Shown: in pieces, positions 1 to 9,788 of the stretch
Layout of the letters: each line of letters starts with the position of its first letter
Position numbering within the stretch: position 1 is the first letter of the stretch
DNA from: Archivesica marissinica
Lineage: Eukaryota > Mollusca > Bivalvia > Venerida > Vesicomyidae
DNA: 64,000 nt
Assembly: GCA_014843695.1 (NCBI GenBank)
Contig: CM026404.1
Coordinates: forward strand, 600,601 to 664,600
Direction of reading: 5' to 3'
The notes under the pieces: generated by a model
Seen by the model: only the letters and a program-made list of their open reading frames with translations
What the model was told of the DNA's origin: nothing
Database searches by the model: none
Program-made: the position numbers and the translations under genes

Positions 1-3000
1 CAGTGCTTGTATATCTATCCTGTAGAGGTTCTCAGTCTAGTATATATAATGTATGTACCAGTGCTTGTATATCCTGTAGAGGTTCCCAGTCTAGTATATA
101 TAATGTATGTACCAGTGCTTGTATATCCTGTAGAGGTTCTCAGTCTAGTATATATAATGTATGTACCAGTGCTTGTATATTATCCTGTAGAGGTTCTCAG
201 TCTAGTATATATAATGTATGTACCAGTGCTTGTATATCCTGTAGAGGTTCTCAGTCTAGTATATATAATGTATGTACCAGTGCTTGTATATCCTGTAGAG
301 GTTCTCAGTCTAGTATATATAATGTATGTACCAGTGCTTGTATATCCTGTAGAGGTTCTCAGTCTAGTATATATAATGTATGTACCAGTGCTTGTATATC
401 CTGTAGAGGTTCTCAGTCTAGTATATATAATGTATGTACCAGTGCTTGTATATCCTGTAGAGGTTCTCAGTCTAGTATATATAATGTATGTACCAGTGCT
501 TGTATATCCTGTAGAGGTTCTCAGTCTAGTATATATAATGTATGTACCAGTGCTTGTATATATATCCTGTAGAGGTTCTCAGTCTAGTATATATAATGTA
601 TGTACCAGTGCTTGTATATATATCCTGTAGAGGTTCTCAGTCTAGTATATATAATGTATGTACCAGTGCTTGTATATATATCCTGTAGAGGTTCTCAGTC
701 TAGTATATATAATGTATGTACCAGTGCTTGTATATATATCCTGTAGAGGTTCTCAGTCTAGTATATATAATGTATGTACCAGTGCTTGTATATCCTGTAG
801 AGGTTCTCAGTCTAGTATATATAATGTATGTACCAGTGCTTATATATCCTGTAGAGGTTCTCAGTCTAGTATATATAATGTATGTACCAGTGCTTGTATA
901 TCCTGTAGAGGTTCTCAGTCTAGTATATATAATGTATGTACCAGTGCTTGTATATCCTGTAGAGGTTCTCAGTCTAGTATATATAATGTATGTACCAGTG
1001 CTTGTATATTTCCTGTAGAGGTTCTCAGTCTAGTATATATAATGTATGTACCAGTGCTTGTATATCCTGTAGAGGTTCTCAGTCTAGTATATATAATGTA
1101 TGTACCAGTGCTTGTATATCCTGTAGAGGTTCTCAGTCTAGTATATATAATGTATGTACCAGTGCTTGTATATATCCTGTAGAGGTTCTCAGTCTAGTAT
1201 ATATAATGTATGTACCAGTGCTTGTATATATATCCTGTAGAGGTTCTCAGTCTAGTATATATAATGTATGTACCAGTGCTTGTATATCCTGTAGAGGTTC
1301 CCAGTCTAGTATATATAATGTATGTACCAGTGCTTGTATATCCTGTAGAGGTTCTCAGTCTAGTATATATAATGTATGTACCAGTGCTTGTATATCCTGT
1401 AGAGGTTCTCCAGTCTAGTATATATAATGTATGTACCAGTGCTTGTATATCCTGTAGAGGTTCTCAGTCTAGTATATATAATGTATGTACCAGTGCTTGT
1501 ATATCCTGTAGAGGTTCTCAGTCTAGTATATATAATGTATGTACCAGTGCTTGTATATCCTGTAGAGGTTCTCAGTCTAGTATATATAATGTATGTACCA
1601 GTGCTTGTATATATATCCTGTAGAGGTTCTCAGTCTAGTATATATAATGTATGTACCAGTGCTTGTATATATTCCTGTAGAGGTTCTCAGTCTAGTATAT
1701 ATAATGTATGTACCAGTGCTTGTATATATATCCTGTAGAGGTTCTCAGTCTAGTATATATAATGTATGTACCAGTGCTTGTATATATATCCTGTAGAGGT
1801 TCTCAGTCTAGTATATATAATGTATGTACCAGTGCTTGTATATTTCCTGTAGAGGTTCTCAGTCTAGTATATATAATGTATGTACCAGTGCTTGTATATC
1901 CTGTAGAGGTTCTCAGTCTAGTATATATAATGTATGTACCAGTGCTTGTATATCCTGTAGAGGTTCTCCATCTAGTATATATAATGTATGTACCAGTGCT
2001 TGTATATCCTGTAGAGGTTCTCAGTCTAGTATATATAATGTATGTACCAGTGCTTGTATATCCTGTAGAGGTTCTCAGTCTAGTATATATAATGTATGTA
2101 CCAGTGCTTGTATATATATCCTGTAGAGGTTCTCAGTCTAGTATATATAATGTATGTACCAGTGCTTGTATATCCTGTAGAGGTTCTCCGTCTAGTATAT
2201 ATAATGTATGTACCAGTGCTTGTATATCCTGTAGAGGTTCTCAGTCTAGTATATATAATGTATGTACCAGTGCTTGTATATCCTGTAGAGGTTCTCAGTC
2301 TAGTATATATAATGTATGTACCAGTGCTTGTATATATATCCTGTAGAGGTTCTCAGTCTAGTATATATAATGTATGTACCAGTGCTTGTATATCTATCCT
2401 GTAGAGGTTCCCAGTCTAGTATATATAATGTATGTACCAGTGCTTGTATATCCTGTAGAGGTTCTCAGTCTAGTATATATAATGTATGTACCAGTGCTTG
2501 TATATCCTGTAGAGGTTCTCAGTCTAGTATATATAATGTATGTACCAGTGCTTGTATATCCTGTAGAGGTTCTCAGTCTAGTATATATAATGTATGTACC
2601 AGTGCTTGTATATTATCCTGTAGAGGTTCTCAGTCTAGTATATATAATGTATGTACCAGTGCTTGTATATATATCCTGTAGAGGTTCCCAGTCTAGTATA
2701 TATAATGTATGTACCAGTGCTTGTATATTATCCTGTAGAGGTTCTCAGTCTAGTATATATAATGTATGTACCAGTGCTGTATATATATCCTGTAGAGGTT
2801 CTCAGTCTAGTATATATAATGTATGTACCAGTGCTTGTATATCCTGTAGAGGTTCTCAGTCTAGTATATATAATGTATGTACCAGTGCTTGTATATATAT
2901 CCTGTAGAGGTTCTCAGTCTAGTATATATAATGTATGTACCAGTGCTTGTATATATCCTGTAGAGGTTCTCAGTCTAGTATATATAATGTATGTACCAGT

Positions 3001-3437
3001 GCTTGTATATCCTGTAGAGGTTCTCAGTCTAGTATATATAATGTATGTACCAGTGCTTGTATATCCTGTAGAGGTTCTCAGTCTAGTATATATAATGTAT
3101 GTACCAGTGCTTGTATATCCTGTAGAGGTCTCCAGTCTAGTATATATAATGTATGTACCAGTGCTTGTATATCCTGTAGAGGTTCTCAGTCTAGTATATA
3201 TAATGTATGTACCAGTGCTTGTATATATATCCTGTAGAGGTTCTCAGTCTAGTATATATAATGTATGTACCAGTGCTTGTATATCCTGTAGAGGTTCTCA
3301 GTCTAGTATATATAATGTATGTACCAGTGCTTGTATATATATCCTGTAGAGGTTCCCAGTCTAGTATATATAATGTATGTACCAGTGCTTGTATATCCTG
3401 TAGAGGTTCTCAGTCTAGTATATATAATGTATGTACC
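1..3437. repeat. 54-bp minisatellite array (about 62 copies), cut by left edge and by gap
   Basis: A head-to-tail array whose unit contains CCTGTAGAGGTTCTCAGTCT followed by an AT-rich stretch with ATATATAATGTATGTACC. The basic period is 54 bp. Many units carry 1, 2 or 4 extra bases from expansion of the terminal TATA run, giving 55, 56 and 58 bp. Copies are nearly identical, with a few C/T and A/C substitutions (for example CCCAG for CTCAG), which points to recent homogenisation. The period is a multiple of three, so long open frames appear by chance; they are not genes. The array runs off the left edge and into the N gap on the right, so its true length is unknown. Confidence 0.97.
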
Positions 3438-4437
3438 NNNNNNNNNNNNNNNNNNNNNNNNNNNNNNNNNNNNNNNNNNNNNNNNNNNNNNNNNNNNNNN
3501 NNNNNNNNNNNNNNNNNNNNNNNNNNNNNNNNNNNNNNNNNNNNNNNNNNNNNNNNNNNNNNNNNNNNNNNNNNNNNNNNNNNNNNNNNNNNNNNNNNNN
3601 NNNNNNNNNNNNNNNNNNNNNNNNNNNNNNNNNNNNNNNNNNNNNNNNNNNNNNNNNNNNNNNNNNNNNNNNNNNNNNNNNNNNNNNNNNNNNNNNNNNN
3701 NNNNNNNNNNNNNNNNNNNNNNNNNNNNNNNNNNNNNNNNNNNNNNNNNNNNNNNNNNNNNNNNNNNNNNNNNNNNNNNNNNNNNNNNNNNNNNNNNNNN
3801 NNNNNNNNNNNNNNNNNNNNNNNNNNNNNNNNNNNNNNNNNNNNNNNNNNNNNNNNNNNNNNNNNNNNNNNNNNNNNNNNNNNNNNNNNNNNNNNNNNNN
3901 NNNNNNNNNNNNNNNNNNNNNNNNNNNNNNNNNNNNNNNNNNNNNNNNNNNNNNNNNNNNNNNNNNNNNNNNNNNNNNNNNNNNNNNNNNNNNNNNNNNN
4001 NNNNNNNNNNNNNNNNNNNNNNNNNNNNNNNNNNNNNNNNNNNNNNNNNNNNNNNNNNNNNNNNNNNNNNNNNNNNNNNNNNNNNNNNNNNNNNNNNNNN
4101 NNNNNNNNNNNNNNNNNNNNNNNNNNNNNNNNNNNNNNNNNNNNNNNNNNNNNNNNNNNNNNNNNNNNNNNNNNNNNNNNNNNNNNNNNNNNNNNNNNNN
4201 NNNNNNNNNNNNNNNNNNNNNNNNNNNNNNNNNNNNNNNNNNNNNNNNNNNNNNNNNNNNNNNNNNNNNNNNNNNNNNNNNNNNNNNNNNNNNNNNNNNN
4301 NNNNNNNNNNNNNNNNNNNNNNNNNNNNNNNNNNNNNNNNNNNNNNNNNNNNNNNNNNNNNNNNNNNNNNNNNNNNNNNNNNNNNNNNNNNNNNNNNNNN
4401 NNNNNNNNNNNNNNNNNNNNNNNNNNNNNNNNNNNNN
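3438..4437. other. assembly gap (1000 N)
   Basis: Exactly 1000 N, a conventional placeholder length. The 54-bp array runs into its left side and unique DNA follows on the right, so the array end is missing from the assembly. Confidence 0.99.
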
Positions 4438-5640
4438 GTTAAGGTGAAAAGTTATGCCAAAAGCAAAGTCTCCTGGATTAGTTTATTTATATAATCATAG
4501 TTAAAGTTTCTTCTTTATATCACATTGCGTATATATAAACGTTGTTATTGCTGTAACATAGTCCATTGTAAATGACATTCTAGTCAGAGACACAAGTTAC
4601 AATATTTCGGATAATCAATGTTCGGACAATTTTACAGGTTCTGTCTATTTGTCATTCGATGAATGGTTCTCCTATTTAATTTGAATTCTACCACTCAACA
4701 ATGGCTGACTAATATCAACTATCTAATTCTGCAGTCCCACATCCAGTATCACATAAACTCCACCACCAGTATACACTATAATTAGAGTTGTGGAACTATG
4801 CTCGCCGTAAATCCTACATACCATCATAACCATGGCCTATAAAAAAAGCTAAATGCACTTGCTGTATATTATTAGTTTCTTGGATCGTGAACACAACTTT
4901 CAAAAGATTGTTGTTGAAAATTTTAGCTTTATAAAGTTTATTACGTGACCATGTGTCTCAATACAGCTATCGCAACGGTACCTGTTTCCATGGGGAACTA
5001 GATACTTTAGGGTACCTATGCACGGCGTACATGAATTTTTTTATTTATGCATTGGTAAATGCTGAATATATTATTTTGATTTAGTAACATCAATAACTAA
5101 CAATGTTACAACTCGTAAGAAACTTTTTTTCTGGTTATTTGTGCATTTTGTTCCAATTCGGATAGCTACCTGAAATGCTCATAAACCGCATCATTTCGTG
5201 GAAAAATTCTCCCAACGAGTGGTCTGTTTATATTCTGCTACTGAACCAGTCAGGTGACAGTTGCATTAGGCTACCGATACACACAACGGGATACTATTGA
5301 ACCATGCTTTACCTGTGTCAGCGAAAATAGGTTAAAACTATTTAAATATTTTAAATACGGATGGAAAAAATACGCCGAGCATAGGAATATGCCATGCATA
5401 GGTTCCACCACTCTATTCATTTCTTGAATGGCCTCCCTTCCCAACTACATCATGTATGTACAGTCCAACCCCAGCTTAATCATGTCTACCAAGCGTCTAC
5501 CAAGCGTCTGGTTCACTGTCATGATCATCATCTTCAGTAATTGCAGACGTCCAGAAGAGTACATGATTGTATACTTACAATAGTGATGTTCCTGACAAGT
5601 TTAAAATAACGCTATCAAAGCCATTCAATAAATGGTAACA
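4438..5640. other. AT-rich unique DNA, no gene recognised
   Basis: About 1.2 kb with no long open frame, no tRNA-like boxes and no tandem structure. It lies upstream of the DNAJC4 exons and could hold the missing first exon or promoter, but I could not identify either. A short frame starting ATGCCAAAAGCAAAG near 4454 has no supporting evidence. Confidence 0.5.
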
Positions 5641-6292
5641 CAGGGATCAGTTTAGGGGGTGATGTGTGCGATATAGTCGCCCTAGTGACTCGTGACTTGA
5701 CGTCGCCCTAGTGAGTCGTGACTCTGACGTCGCCCTAGTGAGTCGTGACTCTGACGTCGCCCTAGTGAGTCGTGACTCTGACGTCGCCCTAGTGAGTCGT
5801 GACTCTGACGTCGCCCTAGTGAGTCGTGACTCTGACGTCGCCCTAGTGAGTCGTGACTCTGACGTCGCCCTAGTGAGTCGTGACTCTGACGTCGCCCTAG
5901 TGAGTCGTGACTCTGACGTCGCCCTAGTGAGTCGTGACTCTGACGTCGCCCTAGTGAGTCGTGACTCTGACGTCGCCCTAGTGAGTCGTGACTCTGACGT
6001 CGCCCTAGTGAGTCGTGACTCTGACGTCGCCCTAGTGAGTCGTGACTCTGACGTCGCCCTCTGGGTGTACCACTTTTCCATAAAAAAAACATTTTTTAAA
6101 TATTTTTTTTTACAATTTTCATACCAAATTTTGGCCCATTATAAAATACTCCGTACATATAAATCTTGTATTTAATGGTCATACTGTGCATTTTAACCAT
6201 ATTTTGTTGAAATTGATTAAATAACACCATTTAAGGACGTGACCGCGCGCTTTTTCACGTCTCCCAAAAATTCTGACCTAGAATGAACCCTG
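5641..6292. mobile_element. non-autonomous DNA element (MITE), copy A, swollen by an internal minisatellite
   Basis: The left end starts CAGGGATCA and the right end reads CTAGAATGAACCCTG, so the termini are imperfect inverted repeats of the form CAGGGWTYATTCTAG. The right half (TTGTATTTAATGGT, CATTTTAACC, ACACCATTTAAGGACG, CAAAAATTCTGACCTAGAA) matches another copy at 21390-21684 and, more weakly, 11468-11720. The pentamer TAACA flanks both sides. The CAGGG terminus resembles hAT-type ends, but the short flanking repeat does not prove that class. No transposase is encoded. Confidence 0.75.
5676..6060. repeat. 27-bp minisatellite inside MITE copy A (about 14 copies)
   Basis: Unit of 27 bp containing GTCGCCCTAGTGAGTCGTGA followed by CTCTGAC. 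All copies are nearly identical except the first, which is about 2 bp shorter. Each unit holds the palindromes GAGTCGTGACTC and GACGTC. The sister MITE copy at 21390 has a single ancestral version of this stretch (two TCGCCCT motifs about 20 bp apart), which suggests where the expansion began. Confidence 0.95.
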
Positions 6293-6427
6293 TAACAATG
6301 TTGGATATGTATACAAACCACATGACATGTAACACAATTCAACAGCTGTAATTTGCCAGTATCTAAACTCTTAGTTCTTCACAGTACTCATTTGTCTATC
6401 AAACAATTGTGGTCTAGGCGTCTACCT

Positions 6428-6656
6428 GGCTGTCCGATTAGCGCAATGGTTAGTACGCTCGCTTCTCACCAATGCAATCCGGGTTCGATCCTCAGACCGG
6501 GAAGTATGTGCGATGGTACGTGATCGCCAGATCGGACATGTGGGTTTTCTCGGGTACTCCGGTTTCCTCCCACACGAATGACCACATATGCGCTTTCATT
6601 AATATAAGTTGTTAAAACTTGCTTCGCAATCGTAAAATAAATAAAGTTTAAACTTT
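6428..6656 (+). mobile_element. tRNA-derived SINE, family 2
   Basis: The head has a pol III A-box-like stretch (GATTAGCGCAATGGTTAG) and a B box (GGGTTCGATCC). The body includes CGCCAGATCGGACA and TTTCCTCCCACACGAATGAC, and the tail ends GTAAAATAAATAAAGTTT. Related copies are at 28331-28508 (+) and 33013-33277 (-). The tRNA part does not fold into an intact cloverleaf with matched acceptor ends, so it is not a functional tRNA gene. Confidence 0.88.
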
Positions 6657-6889
6657 ACCTCGCCTGTTTACACAGGAAAAATAAAAAACAAATAAATAAA
6701 TTTTTCTGCGATTTGACCTACATGCCAGGCTACTATAGAATGCAGTTTTGCGCCATCTATTCGGCTGTGCTGAGCTGGGAACACATTACTGGCTCGCCAA
6801 AATTAAAAAAAGCATTCAATTAGAATTGTTGTATCTATGGACATGCCAAGAAACACAACTGGATGCGTTCCACATAATTTCTGTTGGCG

Positions 6890-8432
6890 AATATGTTATG
6901 CTAGAATATGTTATGCTAGAATATGTTATGCTAGAATATGTTATGCTAGAATATGTTATGTTATGCTAGAATATGTTATGTTATACTAGAATATGTTATG
7001 TTATGCTAGAATATGTTATGTTATAATATGTTATGCTAGAATATGTTATGTTATGCTAGAATATGTTATGTTATAGAATATGTTATGCTAGAATATGTTA
7101 TGTTATGCTAGAATATGTTATGTTATGCTAGAATATGTTATGTTGCGCTAGAATATGTTATGCTAGAATATGTTATGTTATAGAATATGTTATGCTAGAA
7201 TATGTTATGTTATAGAATATGTTATGTTGCGCTAGAATATGTTATGTTATGCTAGAATATGTTATGTTATGCTAGAATATGTTATGCTAGAATATGTTAT
7301 GCTAGATTATGTTATGCTAGATTATGTTATGTTATGCTAGAATATGTTATGCTAGAATATGTTATGTTATGCTAGAATATGTTATACTATGCTAGAATAT
7401 GTTATGTTATGCTAGAATATGTTATGTTATGCTAGAATATGTTATGTTATGCTAGAATATGTTATGCTATGCTAGAATATGTTATGTTATGCTAGAATAT
7501 GTTATGCTAGAATATGTTATGCTAGAATATGTTATGTTATGCTAGAATATGTTATGTTATGCTAGAATATGTTATGTTATGCTAGAATATGTTATGCTAG
7601 AATATGTTATGCTAGAATATGTTGTAGAATATGTTATGTTTTGTTGTTTGCTAGAATATGTTATGTATGCTAGAATATGTTATGTTATGCTAGAATATGT
7701 TATGCTAGAATATGTTATGCTAGAATATGTTATGCTAGATTATGTTATGTTATGCTAGAATATGTTATGCTAGAATATGTTATGTATGCTAGAATATGTT
7801 ATGCTATGCTAGAATATGTTATGTTATGCTAGTATTTATGTTATGCTAGAATATGTTATGTTATGCTAGAATATGTTATGCTATGCTAGAATATGTTTGT
7901 ATGCTAGAATATTATGCTAGAATATGTTATGCTAGAATATGTTATGTTATGCTAGAATATGTTATGTTATGCTAGAATATGTTATGTTATGCTAGAATAT
8001 GTTATGCTAGAATATGTTATGCTAGAATATGTTATGCTAGAATATGTTATGTTATGCTAGAATATGTTATGCTATGCTAGAATATGTTATGTTATGCTAG
8101 AATATGTTATGTTATGCTAGAATATGTTATGCTATGCTAGAATATGTTATGTTATGCTAGAATATGTTATGTTATGCTAGAATATGTTATGTTATGCTAG
8201 AATATGTTATGCTAGAATATGTTATGCTATGCTAGAATATGTTATGTTATGCTAGAATATGTTATGTTATGCTAGAATATGTTATGCTATGCTAGAATAT
8301 GTTATGTTATGCTAGAATATGTTATGTTATGCTATAATATGTTATGTTATGCTAGAATATGTTATGTTATGCTAGAATATGTTATGTTAGGCTAGAATAT
8401 GTTATGTTATGCTAGAATATGTTATGTTATAC
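6890..8432. repeat. 15/20-bp AT-rich minisatellite
   Basis: Built from AATATGTTATGCTAG (15 bp) and AATATGTTATGTTATGCTAG (20 bp, one extra GTTAT) in irregular order, with occasional variants (TTGCGCTAG, TTATAGAATATG, CTAGATTATG). The mixture of two unit lengths is typical of slippage inside a larger array. No coding content. Confidence 0.96.
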
Positions 8433-8779
8433 ACTTTTGTTATTTACTGCTCACCTTTCTTCATGCTAAACGTTTTAGGGTGCGATTTAAATCCAGCATT
8501 GGACGTGATATAATTACACAGACCATTATATTCGGGTTACAACTGTTGTATTTACATTTTCAGAAGATGTTAAATCGCACTGTATAGAAGGATGTCCCAC
8601 ACAATATAAAACAAGTCAAATAAAACAGAATGCTACAACACTATGTACAGTCAGCAAGAAGTTTGCTACGAGGGTGCAGTAGAATCAATCAGCGGTAACT
8701 ATTACATTTTCTTTTGGTTAGGACTAAATTATAAATAATGTCTCTGTCAGCATAGTATTACAGGCAATAATACTATAGG
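8433..8779. other. unique DNA, nothing recognised
   Basis: About 350 bp between the 15/20-bp array and a foldback element. No exon, tRNA-like box or tandem repeat was seen. Confidence 0.5.
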
Positions 8780-9227
8780 AATGAATCGCGGGTTAATAGT
8801 TTCCATCGGGGTATGAACTATATTGGACGGGGTTAAAGTGTGTGTGCCGAAGCATCCACGCTACCTTTAAACATGCCCAATGCAGTTCATACCCCGATGG
8901 AAACTATTAACCTGCGATTCATTACTTATATTTACATTAATTATTTTTTTCAATGACACAAAAAATTATAGCACACTTTGTATTTAAAATGATTTTAGAC
9001 CAGATTTGCAACATATCGTGTGCCGGAACAGGTAAATAGGTCATCCTTGGAACAGCGTAACGTGTAAGACCCGCCTTTTCTCGCAACTAACACTGCGAAT
9101 ACGCATGCCCATAACGTCGAGTGCGCATGTCAGCTGCATATCATTATTTGGGAACCCTCATACGAAAATGAATACAATCAGGGCACAAACGTTCATCAAA
9201 GGAAATGCAATAGCGATGTAAATATTC
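8780..9227. mobile_element. foldback dispersed element with about 40-bp inverted arms, copy 1
   Basis: The left arm (8780-8820, starting AATGAATCGCGGGTTAATAG) is an almost perfect inverted copy of 8884-8923 (TTCATACCCCGATGGAAACT, ending GCGATTCATT). The transcript could form a hairpin with a stem of about 40 bp. Downstream sequence (TTACATTAATTA, TGGAACAGCGTAA, GCGAATACGCATGC, GGAAATGCAATAG) is shared with 46898-47305, so the repeat unit is longer than the hairpin. No coding capacity. Outer borders are set by homology only. Confidence 0.8.
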
Positions 9228-9264
9228 TCAAATAATAGTTTACTCTCTAATAAATTAAAAGTCT

Positions 9265-9543
9265 GCCTCCGTGGTCGAGTGGTTAAGGTCGCTGACTTGA
9301 TACAAGTCAGACTTGTATACCACTGTAACCTATCATCACTGATGGTCACGGGTTCGAGCCCCGCTCAGGCCGTGTCTCATTTATATGAAAAAGTTGGCAG
9401 TTTCTTACGGAGGTTGGTGCACCCAAGTACTGGTAAACCGCTGGAGCCTGCCCAGGAAAGATGTTGTTAGGTAAACTGCCCGTCGGCGATATAGCCCAAA
9501 ATGGTGCTGATGCAGGCATAAAACCAGAAATATAAAAAAAAAA
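9265..9543 (+). mobile_element. tRNA-derived SINE, family 1, with poly(A)-like tail
   Basis: Starts GCCTCCGTGGTCGAGTGG (A box) and has the B box GGGTTCGAGCCC. It continues with a shared body (AAGTTGGCAG, GGAGGTTGGTGCACC, GGCGATATAGCCCAAAATGG, TGCTGATGCAGGC) and ends in an A-rich tail. A second copy lies at 20988-21232. It sits about 125 bp upstream of the first recognised DNAJC4 exon. Confidence 0.88.
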
Positions 9544-9667
9544 AATTTTTGGCAAGGTGTAGAAAACTTTCAAGGCAAGGTTCTGCAGTGTTATTTTATT
9601 TTTTTAATAGATTTATTTATGACTCATAATCTAATCTAATATTGATTTTATCTTATCTATGTTTCAG

Positions 9668-9788
9668 TGCTTGGTTCCATAAAAACTACAGGCAGTCCAA
9701 GCATGAGACACTGTACGACATACTGGGCGTGTCGAGGACAGCAACAGATAAAGAGATAAGAAATGCATACATAAAATTATGTAAACAG
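9668..9788 (+). CDS. DNAJC4: DNAJC4 exon encoding helices I-II of the J domain
   Basis: The acceptor is TATCTATGTTTCAG and the donor is CAG|GTAGGA. The exon enters with the third base of a codon and leaves in phase 0. It encodes about 40 residues including TLYDILGVSRTATDKEIRNA, the conserved J-domain start, and ends at KLCKQ just before the HPD loop. The upstream coding exon must end in phase 2 and was not identified. Confidence 0.9.

Noticed and set aside
3..3349. Many open frames with CRGSQSSIYNVCTSACIS-like repeats
   Set aside because: 54-bp period divisible by three keeps frames open; 1-4 bp indels between units break any single frame.
9265..9370. Possible functional tRNA-Ser/Leu gene
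   Set aside because: A and B boxes are present, but the acceptor stems do not pair and the sequence continues into a SINE body found twice.
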